A stretch of 64,000 bases of DNA from Acidobacteriota bacterium (GTDB lineage: Bacteria > Acidobacteriota > Terriglobia > Terriglobales > Acidobacteriaceae). Below, one piece after another: positions 33,182 to 42,271 of this stretch. The position numbers and the translations under genes were made by a program. The notes beneath the pieces were generated by a model. It was not told the origin of the DNA, did no database searches, and was given only the letters and a program-made list of their open reading frames with translations. The stretch lies in assembly GCA_013289685.1 (NCBI GenBank), contig JABCZL010000012.1:62001-126000 (forward strand), read 5' to 3'. Numbering within the stretch: the stretch's first letter is position 1; the number at the start of each line of letters is the position of its first letter.

Positions 33182-35695
33182 CTATTCCACCGCCGCCCGC
33201 AACTCCACCTTCTTGGTCGTAATCGTCACCTGCGTGGCCGGCAGCTTCGGCCGCGGATAAGGCTCGGTGTAGGCCTCGACGGTGATCGTGCCGGGTGTCC
33301 GCGTCGACTGCACGATCACTTGCGCGAGGCCGTTGAACAGGCTGCGCTTCGAGTCTTTGTCGGATTCCTGACAATTCGGATCGCCGTTGCCTACGCCGAT
33401 CAGCACGCCTTCGCCGCTCACTTTGAAGCTGATCATATTATGAGCCGTAGGAATGGCACGGCCTTCATTGTCGAGCACCTCCACCTTGAGCACGGAAACG
33501 TCTTCGCCGTCAGCGTTGAGTTCCGTGCGGTCGGCCGTCACCCGGATCGCCACTGGATCGCCCGTAGTTTCGCGTTTCTCAACCAGCACGACTTTGCCGT
33601 TTTTCGTGCCGCGCGCTTCCAGCACGCCCGGTTCGTATTTCACTTTCCATTCCAGATGCGTCAGAGGCTCGACGTTCTTCGAGCCTTGGCTCTTGCCGTT
33701 TAAGAAGAGTTCGACCGAATCGAGATTGGAATGCACCCACACCGAGATCGGTTCGCCCTCGCGTCCCGCCCAGTCCCAGTGGGGAAACAGGTGCAGCACG
33801 GGGTCCGGGCCCCACCACGCTTTGTAGTAATAAAAGTTGTCTTTGGGAAAGCCGCACATGTCGACGATGCCAAACTGCGAATTGATGGACGGCCAGCCGT
33901 ACGGCGTGGGCTCGCCGCGATAGTCGAAGCCAGTCCAGGCAAAGCCTCCCGACAGCCATTCGCGCGCGGCGTAGAACTTCCACCACTCCTCTGCCAGCTG
34001 AGACCAGTCGGTGTGATTCAGGTCATAAGCGCTGACCCAGTTGCGCAACTTGTCGGTCGAGTAAATGCCGCGCGTCGAAACCGTGCTGGCGGTTTCCGAT
34101 CCCACGCTCGGCTGCTTGGGATGCTTCGCGTGATACGTGTCGTGCTCCTTCAGGTTGTAGTTGAATCCCATCACGTCGAGTTGCTCGGGAAACGGCGTCT
34201 GGAAAGCGGTATTGATCGCGGCCGTGCACATCCGCGTCGGGTCGAGTTCGTGGGTGCGCGCGATCATATCGTCGATGACGCGCGGGCCCTGCGGCTGAAA
34301 CATCATCGTCCACTCTTCGTTGCCCATGGACCACAAAATAATCGACGGCGAGTTGCGATAGCGCTTCACCATCGCCTCCAGCTGCGCCATGCCCTCCGGA
34401 TTCGCGCTCATCAGCCGCGTCTCGCACATCATCATCATGCCCAGGCGGTCGCAGGCTTCCACCCACTCCGGCGTCGGCATGTTGTGCGACGTGCGCACGG
34501 CGTTGCCGCCCATGTCTTTCAGCACGCCGACGCGATAGCGCTGCAGTTGGTCGGGAAGCGCCGCTCCCACGCCCGCGTGGTCGTGATGGTTGCACGTGCC
34601 CTTGATCTTCACGGATTTGCCGTTGAGGAAGAATCCCTTGTCGGGATCCCATTTGAGGTCGCGTATGCCAAAGGTGATGCGCTCGGCATCGCGGACCTTG
34701 CCGTCGGATTCGACCGTCACCACTGCGGTGTAGAGATTAGGAGTTTCCGGGGACCAGAGCGCCGGATTCGTCAGATCCGTGTACGCCGCGAACGACGCTG
34801 CTCCATCCGACGGGACGTACTGCGCCCGAGGGCCCGCACTGGACACAACTTTTCCACGACCGTCCAAAATCTGCCAGCGCACGCTGCAACTCTCATGCGG
34901 CGGCCCTTGATTCTGCACGACGGTCGCCAGGTTCAAAGTCGCCGTGTTGCCCTTCATCGCCGTCCGCACCGTGCTCTCCCAAAGCCCCAGATGCACCGCA
35001 TCCGTCTTGGTGAGCCACACATGCCGGTAAATTCCCGCGCCTTCGTAGAACCAGCCATCGCCAAAGCTCGCGTCCATGCGAACCATCAGATAATTCTTCG
35101 CCCCGTAGTTCAGAAAATCCGTCACGTCGAAGTGAAACGGCGCGTATCCGTTGTCGTTGCGCCCGATGAAGTATCCGTTGAGAAACACCAGCGCGCTGCG
35201 AAACGCTCCGTCGAACTCGATGGTGATGCGACGTCCGCTGTCTTCTTTGGGAATATCGAAGGCGCGCCGATACCAGCCGACACTCGTCTCGGGATAGCGC
35301 CGCCCCAGCGGTTTGTAGCCGTGGCTGTTCTGCTCTTCGTCGTGCACGAACGGCAACTCGACGGCCCAGTCGTGCGGCAAATTCAGGTCGCGCCATTTCG
35401 AGTCGTCAAATTTCGCCGTGGCAAACCAGAGCTCACCCGACTTGGCGAAATCCCCCTGGCCCTTGCCAAATCCCAGATCGCGCAGCGGGTCGGTGGCATG
35501 TCCCTGAAAAAACTTCCATCCAAAGTCGAACAGCAGATGTTCGCGCGGAGCCACCGCGGCCAGCGCCTCCGCCGATGCCGCACTGGGGTAGCTTGCAAGC
35601 AATGCATGGGCGCGGCCCACAGATCCAGCGGCGAGAGTCGTGGCGGAGACGGCAAGGCCGGAGCGAAGCAGATCGCGGCGGGTGAAAGAAGTCAT
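33182..35695 (-). CDS. Tat-exported glycoside hydrolase family 2 beta-galactosidase
   Basis: 837 residues. The N-terminus TRRDLLRSGLAVSATTLAAG is a twin-arginine signal. Order: sugar-binding domain (about 50-230), Ig-like domain (230-345), TIM barrel (345-640) with acid/base Glu about 460 in WSMGNEEW and nucleophile Glu about 534 in SVGSETAS, then Ig-like domains (DUF4982-type, VSVLKVEVLDNEGRAIPTAHN). It should hydrolyse beta-galactosides or related glycosides in the periplasm. The opposite-strand open frame of about 680 codons is a shadow. No transporter lies next to it. Confidence 0.92.
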   Translation of the reverse strand: MTSFTRRDLLRSGLAVSATTLAAGSVGRAHALLASYPSAASAEALAAVAPREHLLFDFGWKFFQGHATDPLRDLGFGKGQGDFAKSGELWFATAKFDDSKWRDLNLPHDWAVELPFVHDEEQNSHGYKPLGRRYPETSVGWYRRAFDIPKEDSGRRITIEFDGAFRSALVFLNGYFIGRNDNGYAPFHFDVTDFLNYGAKNYLMVRMDASFGDGWFYEGAGIYRHVWLTKTDAVHLGLWESTVRTAMKGNTATLNLATVVQNQGPPHESCSVRWQILDGRGKVVSSAGPRAQYVPSDGAASFAAYTDLTNPALWSPETPNLYTAVVTVESDGKVRDAERITFGIRDLKWDPDKGFFLNGKSVKIKGTCNHHDHAGVGAALPDQLQRYRVGVLKDMGGNAVRTSHNMPTPEWVEACDRLGMMMMCETRLMSANPEGMAQLEAMVKRYRNSPSIILWSMGNEEWTMMFQPQGPRVIDDMIARTHELDPTRMCTAAINTAFQTPFPEQLDVMGFNYNLKEHDTYHAKHPKQPSVGSETASTVSTRGIYSTDKLRNWVSAYDLNHTDWSQLAEEWWKFYAAREWLSGGFAWTGFDYRGEPTPYGWPSINSQFGIVDMCGFPKDNFYYYKAWWGPDPVLHLFPHWDWAGREGEPISVWVHSNLDSVELFLNGKSQGSKNVEPLTHLEWKVKYEPGVLEARGTKNGKVVLVEKRETTGDPVAIRVTADRTELNADGEDVSVLKVEVLDNEGRAIPTAHNMISFKVSGEGVLIGVGNGDPNCQESDKDSKRSLFNGLAQVIVQSTRTPGTITVEAYTEPYPRPKLPATQVTITTKKVELRAAVE

Positions 35696-35828
35696 TCGTT
35701 ACCTCAAGCACCAGATCGAATTGAACTCCCGTACGTTAACCTCTACATCACGAAGCCTGCATTATAGCGGCCTCGGAGAAGCAAACAGAAGGTCGCACTG
35801 GTCGCGATGGGTGCCGATCGAGCGGGGC

Positions 35829-36392
35829 TTAACTCTGTGGCCGGAAGCCGTGATGGCGCAGGCGCACCCGGGCGGTCCAAGTCGCAAGCGCAATCGCTCC
35901 GCAGATTTCGACGAAGACTTTCCCGCCGTCGAGCAAGTCGACCTTGCCTTTCGAAAGTAGAGGATCCGCGAACATTCCGTGGATGAACATGAGAACGAAC
36001 GCGGGAAAGACGAGCAAATGCAGCCTCTTCCACACGGGGCGAGCCATGCGCAATCGAAAGATCGAGGTTACTATGACGATCAACAGCCCATAAAGCCCAG
36101 CCGCACCCACCGTGTTGATTGTGGGTTGCACGGGAGACTGGATGGGAAGCAACACATCTGTCCAAGCGAAATGAGTGGAGGCGCGGAGCAGCAGCACCGC
36201 GGGATGCAGAACGATCAGGAGTAGAACAAAATACGCGGTCCATTCGTGCAGACGGAAAATATTGATATGGCGATGGGGCCACAGTCGCACAGGACTGTAA
36301 CGCAACGCGATGAGCAGTCCCAGGAGCATGTTCACGGTAGCCGTGCCCACGGCGGCGAGTCCCAGGTAGGCGCATAGGTCGAGGATAGTCAT
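35829..36392 (-). CDS. Ferric-reductase-like/cytochrome b-type membrane protein
   Basis: 187 residues from ATG 36392; the open frame continues upstream through the next gene and should be ignored. About five helices. Histidine pairs INIFRLHEWTAYFVLLLIVLH and KRLHLLVFPAFVLMFIHG are placed like the bis-haem ligands of the ferric-reductase transmembrane domain (YedZ/NOX group). There is no flavin or NAD domain and no partner gene, so electron donor and acceptor are unknown. Confidence 0.78.
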   Translation of the reverse strand: MTILDLCAYLGLAAVGTATVNMLLGLLIALRYSPVRLWPHRHINIFRLHEWTAYFVLLLIVLHPAVLLLRASTHFAWTDVLLPIQSPVQPTINTVGAAGLYGLLIVIVTSIFRLRMARPVWKRLHLLVFPAFVLMFIHGMFADPLLSKGKVDLLDGGKVFVEICGAIALATWTARVRLRHHGFRPQS

Positions 36393-36475
36393 CGATTGGT
36401 GGATGAATGCAAAATATAAACGACCTCGGAAGGCCGCGACCTGCGCGCGAATCTGTGGCGAAAGATTTCTCTGCT

Positions 36476-37411
36476 CTACGGTTTCACTTCGCCCATGCCC
36501 ACAATTCTTGAAGAAGTGCGGAACTTCTTGTAGTCGCGATATTGCTGATCGCCGTCGATCTTGTAGCCCTTGACCAGCGCCACACGCGCGTCCAGCTTGA
36601 AGGTTAAGTGCCGGGGCAGCCAGACTTCGTCGTTCACCCGGGTCTGTTCGAGCATCACGCGCGTGCCCTTGTGGATGCGCGCCAGCACCCATCCAATCGA
36701 CACCGTGTCGATGGCCTCGATGTCCATCTTGGCCAGTTGCAGGTCGCCTTTGTCGATCCACACCCGGCCGTGAAACTTGGCAAGGAACTTTGCTCCCTTC
36801 ATGTGCGGCTCAAAGCCCGGGCGCGGCTCGCCGTCGATCACCCAGGCCTCGCGTCCGCCCACATCTTCGGTCCCGACCAGCTTGAAGTCGTAGGCGTCGG
36901 CGACCTCTTTCACGAATTTCAGACCCTCCTCGCGTTCTTTTTCTTGTTTCTCTTCCCGCTTCTTGCGGTCGTCCTCCGATTCGTTCTTGCGCTTGTCGAT
37001 GATTTTCTGGATCTTCTCTTCTTCCTTGGCCGCTTCTTTGGCGCCGAGCGGCTTGTCATCTTTTTCGATCAGCCGCTGCACCTGTTCGCCGTAAATTTCC
37101 AGGATTTCGTAGGTCTTGATTTCCGTGGACTTGGTGTTGCCTTTGCCGTCCAGATTGTTCTGGACTTCGCGATCGATGTAGGTGTAGTTGTGCTGCCGCT
37201 TGTCGTTCTCGATGTCCTTGTCGGCGACCACGCGAAACAACTGCTGCATCTGTTGCTGCGAGAGCTTGCCGTCGGGTCCGGGCGTGAGATCGGGGACGGA
37301 TGCGTCAGGCGGGGGCATCGCGGACGCCGCTTCCTGCTGCGCGAATGCAGGCAGACAGACGAGCAAGACAACGAGCAAGATAAGGATGAGGGCGAGACCG
37401 CGAACCTTCAT
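36476..37411 (-). CDS. Secreted protein with charged coiled segment
   Basis: 311 residues. Signal peptide (LALILILLVVLLVCLPAFA). Residues 115-165 are a highly charged K/E-rich helix (KEEEKIQKIIDKRKNESED; RKKREEKQEKEREEG). The C-terminal half (GREAWVIDGEPRPGF, GRVWIDKGDLQLAKMDIEAIDTV, TFKLDARVALVKGY) resembles the LolA/outer-membrane-lipoprotein-sorting beta fold. It is probably periplasmic; the LolA-like comparison is tentative. Confidence 0.72.
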   Translation of the reverse strand: MKVRGLALILILLVVLLVCLPAFAQQEAASAMPPPDASVPDLTPGPDGKLSQQQMQQLFRVVADKDIENDKRQHNYTYIDREVQNNLDGKGNTKSTEIKTYEILEIYGEQVQRLIEKDDKPLGAKEAAKEEEKIQKIIDKRKNESEDDRKKREEKQEKEREEGLKFVKEVADAYDFKLVGTEDVGGREAWVIDGEPRPGFEPHMKGAKFLAKFHGRVWIDKGDLQLAKMDIEAIDTVSIGWVLARIHKGTRVMLEQTRVNDEVWLPRHLTFKLDARVALVKGYKIDGDQQYRDYKKFRTSSRIVGMGEVKP

Positions 37412-37474
37412 GACGTAATCTTACGTCGTTAGACGGCGGGTAGGTCTGTCGGGAAGCAGTTTTTAAAATGCTTG

Positions 37475-37849
37475 TCAGCTTTCCTTGAACGCTGGCTCCG
37501 GCTGTTCTACCGCGAGCTGGCGACAGGTGCGCCCAATGATGTCCTGGGCTGAGCTGGCTTCGACGAACTGGAAGCCGTAGCGAAATGCGCTTCTTTGGCG
37601 AACCATGGCGAGAACCTCAACGTCTCCAAAGGGCAGGGTGAACTCCAGGCGAACCACTTCGCCGAGCGGAATTTCCTCGCGCAGCATGCCGGAAATGCCC
37701 GACTCGCTGATGTCCACCGTGTCCCCACGCACCAGGGGGCAGTCGCGCGGATAGACGCGGATCTGTACTGCCAGCTTGAACCGGCGATGACGGCGAGCGT
37801 CCATAAGTTCGTAAGTGTGGCTGGCTCCGAGCTGCCCGCGCGACTCCAT
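37475..37849 (-). CDS. PilZ-domain protein
   Basis: 124 residues from ATG 37849, preceded by GGAG at nine bases; an upstream extension is possible but has no ribosome site. RRHRRFKL and DISESGISGML are the two c-di-GMP-binding motifs of PilZ (RxxxR and D/NxSxxG). It likely binds c-di-GMP or is a degenerate PilZ adaptor. The first 15 residues are not part of the domain. Confidence 0.82.
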   Translation of the reverse strand: MESRGQLGASHTYELMDARRHRRFKLAVQIRVYPRDCPLVRGDTVDISESGISGMLREEIPLGEVVRLEFTLPFGDVEVLAMVRQRSAFRYGFQFVEASSAQDIIGRTCRQLAVEQPEPAFKES

Positions 37850-37978
37850 GACGATTATCTCCGGACCGAGACCAAGAAGGTGCCGCGCCCTGGTCTGACT
37901 GTCCTGGCGGCAGGCAAGCACAAAGGTCCTGATTCGGAGATCGGCCAAACGCAGCAGAACTTTAGACAAGCTGGGGAG

Positions 37979-38608
37979 TCAGTCCCTGGTTTTGTGCGCC
38001 TTTCCCAAGCACTCCGCCTGGAACAGCCGCTGGTCGACGCGGTGCAGCCGCTTCTCCTGGGCCGTGGTCAGCAGCGAATAGTGCTTGATGTCGAACAGGT
38101 GATAGACGATAAACCACACCGGCTGGTCGGTGGTCATCCAGTGCTGCCGGTCGAAACGCCTCAGGTTCACCGGACCGGAGTAGCGCCGCAGGGTGCGCTC
38201 GCGCCGCAGATTGAAATACGCGTTGAAGTAGCTGAGCGCCAGCTCGCGCAGCGTGCGATAGACGGGCTCGCGCCAGCGGCATCCCGTGTAATTCGACTTG
38301 GCGACCGCGCCCCAGCAGCCATCTTCGCGGTAAATGGCGATCACGTGGTCGGTGTCGTGATCGGCTTCAAAATCCAACAGCAGCGGAGGATATCCGTTGG
38401 CCCGCAATGCCGCGGCGGCAAAGATGGCGCCTTCCAGGCAGTGCGACGATTCTTCCGCCAGCACCTTGCGCGGCGACCACGCCGTGTCTTCCAGGTGATA
38501 GGGCATGTCGTCGAGAAACTTCTGAATGCCGTAGGGATTCTTCATGCGGCGCAGTTTGCGCAGTTCTTTTTGCGTGAAGTCAGACAACGAGGATGGGGAT
38601 GCGGTCAT
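37979..38608 (-). CDS. Transglutaminase-like cysteine-protease-fold protein
   Basis: 209 residues, cytoplasmic. SSHCLEGAIFAAAALRANGYPPLLLD followed by HDTDHVIAIYREDGCWG has the Cys (57) - His (88) - Asp/Asn order of transglutaminase-like domains. The C-terminal third is basic and aromatic (YFNAYFNLRRERTLRRYSG). I have seen this type as uncharacterised conserved proteins; the substrate is unknown. Confidence 0.68.
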   Translation of the reverse strand: MTASPSSLSDFTQKELRKLRRMKNPYGIQKFLDDMPYHLEDTAWSPRKVLAEESSHCLEGAIFAAAALRANGYPPLLLDFEADHDTDHVIAIYREDGCWGAVAKSNYTGCRWREPVYRTLRELALSYFNAYFNLRRERTLRRYSGPVNLRRFDRQHWMTTDQPVWFIVYHLFDIKHYSLLTTAQEKRLHRVDQRLFQAECLGKAHKTRD

Positions 38609-39001
38609 GAGTTAGGCGATGCGGAGGAAGGGCATTTACTGTCGATGGGCGCGGTTCCTCGTCGCAGCAGTGTAACGTAAGGGTGGTAGCGCCGGCGTCT
38701 CGCCGGCTGTCGCGCGAGCGTCCCGCTCTCGCTGCGGCGGCGAGTCGCCGCCGCGACAGCCGCCGGGACGGCGGCGCTACAAATGCCCTGTGCGGCGATC
38801 ACCGAGACGGCAGTCGATCCCGGAGAACGCGTCCGAGCATCTCGCTCCGGAGGCAGATCGGGCCTCCAATATCGGGAAGTTAAATCGCTTTAACGTCGAG
38901 ATGCAACTCGCTTGTTATCAGCGTGTTACGAGCTATTTATTCCACAGCGCTTGAAGTCCGTAACTGCTCGGCTTTCATCGTCTTACCGGCAACTGCACCA
39001 T
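38609..39001. repeat. Gap with palindromic repeat family C, no gene
   Basis: 38686-38780 holds two C-type units back to back (GTAGCGCCGGC...GCCGGCTG and CCGCCGGGACGGCGGCGCTAC). Further right (38800-39001) I see no gene, tRNA or clear promoter. Confidence 0.6.
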
Positions 39002-39706
39002 TCATGCTGCACCGAACAGTGCCGCCAACTCGTTGGGATGATCCACCAGAACATCCGGGGGATCGTCTGCCAGCGTATGCGGCGCAAAGCCGTAAGTTAC
39101 GCCGACGGTGACCATGCCCGCGTTGCGTCCCGTGTCGACGTCGACGTGGGAGTCGCCGACGATCGCGGCCTGGTGCGGCTGCACGCCATACTCTTCGAGC
39201 AATTTGCGCGCGCCTTCGGGATCGGGCTTCTTGGTGGGGAAGCTGTTGCCGCCATAGATCTGCGAAAAGAAGCGGCCCAGCCCCAGAGCTTCGACAATCG
39301 CCCGCGACGGAACGACCGGCTTGTTCGAGAGCACAGCCAGCTTGCGGGGCACGCCGTTCGCTGAATTCTGAATCGCAGCCAGCGCCTCGGCGATCCCGGG
39401 ATAGACCGTGGTGTGATCGAGTTTGTGGGCGCGATAGTAGGAAAGAAAAAATTCGAGCCCCTTGCGGATCACCGCCTCGTCGACCGCCTCGCCGCCCAGC
39501 GCCCGCTGGATCAGGATCGGTGCGCCGTCGCCCACGTAGCTGGCGATAACGTCGTCGGGCAACTCGGGCCGCCCGATGTGGCGCAGGGCCGCGTTGACGG
39601 AATGCACCAAGTCGAGGCGCGAGTCAATCAGCGTGCCGTCCAGGTCGAAGATTACGAGCTTGATCGAGTGCGGATCGAAGGCGCGGTGGGTACGAATCAT
39701 CTGCAT
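39002..39706 (-). CDS. HAD-family phosphoglycolate-phosphatase-like enzyme
   Basis: 234 residues. LVIFDLDGTLIDS (nucleophile Asp), a helical cap with YVGDGAPILIQRALGG, AVLSNKP, FPTKKPDPEGARKLL and IVGDSHVDVDTGRNAGM match the Gph/PGP branch of HAD-IA. It probably removes phosphate from 2-phosphoglycolate or similar small substrates. ATG 39706 and 39700 are both possible. It is a single gene with flanking gaps. Confidence 0.87.
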   Translation of the reverse strand: MQMIRTHRAFDPHSIKLVIFDLDGTLIDSRLDLVHSVNAALRHIGRPELPDDVIASYVGDGAPILIQRALGGEAVDEAVIRKGLEFFLSYYRAHKLDHTTVYPGIAEALAAIQNSANGVPRKLAVLSNKPVVPSRAIVEALGLGRFFSQIYGGNSFPTKKPDPEGARKLLEEYGVQPHQAAIVGDSHVDVDTGRNAGMVTVGVTYGFAPHTLADDPPDVLVDHPNELAALFGAA

Positions 39707-39760
39707 CCAGAATAAAGCACGCGGGACTCCGCCGTCAGCCTATGCGAGCGGCCGGCACGT

Positions 39761-40597
39761 TCACAACGGCTGTTCGTGAATCAAGTCTGCGACCTTACCG
39801 TCGGAAGTGCAGGAGAATTCACGACGTGTCCCATGGATTCCGTCATTCGACCAGCCCAAGCGCACCGTGGTTTGAGACTCGGACCCATGATCGCCGCACT
39901 GCCAGTCTAGAACCTCAACCTCACCGGATGTGTCGCGTAAAGCCTCCCACTCGTGCTTCTGAAGAAATAGCGGCTTAGAAGGATTCGAGACCGTGGTGAA
40001 GGCGTGCAGGCGAGGGTTTGTTCTTGATATTCCGACTGCTACCCCTACACTCTTGCCGCAGGGCGCCGCTTCAGTCTGAAGGTAGAATTCGCTCGCCTCA
40101 CCATCGTGGTCATAGTCAGAGAAGTGCATTAGTTGAACAGTCGGGCGCTTTGCGACGACAGCGGCGAAGCCATCCTTCTGGGCAGCGTCGAAGTCCTTGT
40201 CATGATCGGGCTCCCAGCGCTGGAGAACTGCCTTGGCGTCAGGAGCGTCCGCGAAAAACGGCGTCAGTAACAGCCGGTCGATCTCGGATCCGTTTCGCAA
40301 TCGGATGAGCGCTAGATTCCCGCCTTCGCCGTAGGCGAAGCCTTGGCAAGGGCAGGTAAGCGAAACGTCGCTCGGTTCGCAAACGGGCTTTGGTAGACCT
40401 AGCCATTTCAGTTGCCATTGTTCCTCAACGCCGTCGACGATGATTGTCTGCTCCTCGCGGACATCGGGCGTCGGATACTCCAAGACATGAGCCCCGCCTT
40501 TCGGGAACGGATTGGCTGGCAGAAGGAGAGCGATCCCGAGAGCGCCTAGGGCGACGAAACGAAGGACTGCCATGGAAATAGGATACGCCGCCTTCAT
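39761..40597 (-). CDS. Secreted protein of unknown function
   Basis: 278 residues (ATG 40573 would remove eight). Signal peptide or anchor LRFVALGALGIALLLPANPF. The rest has paired cysteines (VCEPSDVSLTCPCQGFAYGEGG; DWQCGDHG; FSCTSDG) and no recognised domain. DYDHDGEASEFYLQTE resembles a calcium-binding D-x-D-x-D loop of the FG-GAP/EF type, unproven. It is divergent from arsR. Confidence 0.65.
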   Translation of the reverse strand: MKAAYPISMAVLRFVALGALGIALLLPANPFPKGGAHVLEYPTPDVREEQTIIVDGVEEQWQLKWLGLPKPVCEPSDVSLTCPCQGFAYGEGGNLALIRLRNGSEIDRLLLTPFFADAPDAKAVLQRWEPDHDKDFDAAQKDGFAAVVAKRPTVQLMHFSDYDHDGEASEFYLQTEAAPCGKSVGVAVGISRTNPRLHAFTTVSNPSKPLFLQKHEWEALRDTSGEVEVLDWQCGDHGSESQTTVRLGWSNDGIHGTRREFSCTSDGKVADLIHEQPL

Positions 40598-40624
40598 TCG
40601 CGCGACATCGCTTAGCAGACGCTC

Positions 40625-40662
40625 TTGACATATACCGTATTTCCAGTATTATCGAAATATGG
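40625..40662 (+). promoter_or_regulatory. arsR promoter and probable ArsR operator; leaderless start
   Basis: TTGACA (40625-40630), 16-bp spacer, TATTAT (40647-40652), then six bases to the arsR ATG at 40659. Transcription would begin at or within a base or two of the ATG. The inverted repeat CCGTATTTC (40635-40643) / GAAATATGG (40654-40662), 8 of 9 complementary, covers the spacer, -10 and start codon, an ideal place for a repressor. Confidence 0.7.
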
Positions 40663-41030
40663 CAGCTCTCTCGACTAAAGCGCCCTCCGCCAGCAAATCC
40701 AGCGAGCGCGTGGCCAAGTATGCCGACATGTTTTCCGCGATGGGGACCGAGCCTCGATTGCGCATCATGCAGTTGCTGCTGACCGCGCATCCGGAGGGAC
40801 TGGTCGTCAGCGAAATTCAAGAGGAACTCGAAATCCCTAACTCGACGCTTTCGCATCATCTGGACAAATTGCGGACCGAAGGGTTGGTTGAAGTGCAGCG
40901 GGAAGGGACGTTTCTTCGTTACACCGCGAACACCGGCGCGCTGCAGGAGTTGCTGCAGTTCCTTTATGCGGAGTGCTGCACGCGCAATAAGGCGTTGAAG
41001 CCGCAGGACATCATTCAAATCTGCAAATAG
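40659..41030 (+). CDS. arsR: ArsR-family arsenite-responsive repressor
   Basis: 123 residues. The winged-helix core (MGTEPRLRIMQLLL, VSEIQEELEIPNSTLSHHLDKLRTEGLVEVQREG) is typical of ArsR/SmtB. A vicinal pair C106-C107 (AECCTRN) plus C122 near the C-terminus resembles the C-terminal As(III) site of Acidithiobacillus ArsR rather than the DNA-helix CxC of plasmid ArsR. It should repress arsR-arsM-arsC-aqpS until arsenite binds. No ribosome site precedes the ATG; see the promoter entry. Confidence 0.92.
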   Translation: MAALSTKAPSASKSSERVAKYADMFSAMGTEPRLRIMQLLLTAHPEGLVVSEIQEELEIPNSTLSHHLDKLRTEGLVEVQREGTFLRYTANTGALQELLQFLYAECCTRNKALKPQDIIQICK

Positions 41031-41042
41031 GAGAACTTGATT

Positions 41043-42014
41043 ATGAGTACGCGAGTTGATCTCGAGGAAGTCCCTCAGGGGCTAAAGCCCATTCTTCTGT
41101 CCGCTTCTGACGGTACGGCTGAAGCCGTGCCCTTCCACAGCCCTTCCGGCCAGAATGCGAGTGGCGACCGGAATATCAAGGATGTCGTCAAACAGAAATA
41201 CGGCGAGGCCGCGCTGCGGGTGAAGGCCGGAGGCAGTTCGTGCTGCGGCGCGACTGCCAGCACGGGCTGCTGCGATCCCATCACGACCAACCTCTACGAC
41301 GCGGCGCAGGCTGGGCAGATCCCCGAGGAGGCGCTGCTGGCTTCTTTGGGCTGTGGCAATCCGACTGCGCTGGCCGGGTTGAAGGCGGGTGAGATTGTTC
41401 TCGACCTCGGTTCGGGGGGTGGCATAGACGTGCTGCTGTCAGCGCGTCGGGTCGGCCCCACGGGCAAAGCCTACGGTCTCGACATGACCGACGAGATGCT
41501 GGCGCTGGCTAACGAGAACAGGCGCAAAGCCGGCATTGAGAATGTCGAATTCCTGAAGGGCGAGATTGAGAGCATCCCGCTGCCTGACAATTCGGTCGAC
41601 GTCATCATCTCCAACTGCGTGATCAATCTCTCGGCCGACAAGGACAGAGTTCTGCGCGAGGCCTTTCGCGTTCTGAAGGCGGGTGGGCGGTTCGCGGTGT
41701 CCGACGTCGTGACCCGCGGCGAGATTCTGCCCGAGATTCGCCAGAGCGTGGTGGCGTGGGTGGGCTGCATTGCCGGAGCGCTGGAAGAGAACGACTACCG
41801 CAGCAAACTGGCGGCGGCCGGCTTTGAGCGGATTGAAGTCGAACCCACGCGCATCTATCGTGCCGAGGATGCCCGCGAATTTCTCGCCGGGCAGGGGATC
41901 GACGTTGACGCGCTGGCTCCGCAGGTCGACGGGAAGTTTTTTAGCGCGTTCTTGCGGGCGGTGAAACCGGGCAGTTCAAAGAAGCAGTGCTGTGGTCCAA
42001 CCTGCTGCAGCTAG
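41043..42014 (+). CDS. arsM: ArsM arsenite S-adenosylmethionine methyltransferase
   Basis: 323 residues. [12 protein letters not shown] is the SAM site; C104 (SLGCGNP), C192 (SNCVINL) and C242 (WVGCIAG) correspond to the three As(III)-binding cysteines. A CC-rich segment ([13 protein letters not shown]) precedes the domain and CCGPTCCS ends the protein. AGGAG before ATG 41043 fixes the start, 12 bp after arsR. Residues about 10-35 are encoded by an intergenic-type repeat and do not belong to the family, whose homology starts near [15 protein letters not shown] (44). It methylates arsenite to less toxic or volatile forms. Confidence 0.94.
   Translation: MSTRVDLEEVPQGLKPILLSASDGTAEAVPFHSPSGQNASGDRNIKDVVKQKYGEAALRVKAGGSSCCGATASTGCCDPITTNLYDAAQAGQIPEEALLASLGCGNPTALAGLKAGEIVLDLGSGGGIDVLLSARRVGPTGKAYGLDMTDEMLALANENRRKAGIENVEFLKGEIESIPLPDNSVDVIISNCVINLSADKDRVLREAFRVLKAGGRFAVSDVVTRGEILPEIRQSVVAWVGCIAGALEENDYRSKLAAAGFERIEVEPTRIYRAEDAREFLAGQGIDVDALAPQVDGKFFSAFLRAVKPGSSKKQCCGPTCCS
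41072..41140. repeat. Palindromic repeat inside the arsM 5' coding region
   Basis: CAGGGGCTAAAGCCC and GGTACGGCTGAAGCCGTGCCC are two stems; the second resembles the intergenic palindrome at 42203-42228 (GGCACGGCTGAAAGCCGTGCCC). The insertion is in frame. Confidence 0.7.
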
Positions 42015-42032
42015 GCTACCTCAGCGGCTGAA

Positions 42033-42172
42033 CAGTATGCTGAAAAACTCAGTTGGTCGAAGAAGAGCGGCGACGGGGGCTGAAGCCCAGATTAATTTTT
42101 AATGCCTTACGCGGCCCTAAAGGGCCGCTCTTCCACGGTAGCACCGACAAATCCGAGTTTTTCAGCAAACTG
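42033..42172 (+). repeat. MITE-like element, copy 3, inside the ars operon
   Basis: CAGTATGCTGAAAAACTC ... GCGGCCCTAAAGGGCCGC ... complement of CAGTTTGCTGAAAAACTC, between arsM and arsC. It is followed by a separate palindrome at 42203-42228. Together they make the 257-bp gap between two genes of one pathway and could attenuate transcription into arsC. Confidence 0.8.
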
Positions 42173-42271
42173 TGAAGCCGACATTCTTTAGCGAGGGTTA
42201 TGGCACGGCTGAAAGCCGTGCCCTTCCCAAATCGATGGATGAGACAGCTTCTGGCGAGACCACAAATCACT

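Noticed and set aside
33731..35767. Open frame of 678 codons on the plus strand
   Set aside because: It is antisense to the GH2 gene, His/Arg-rich and without domain motifs; a high-GC shadow.
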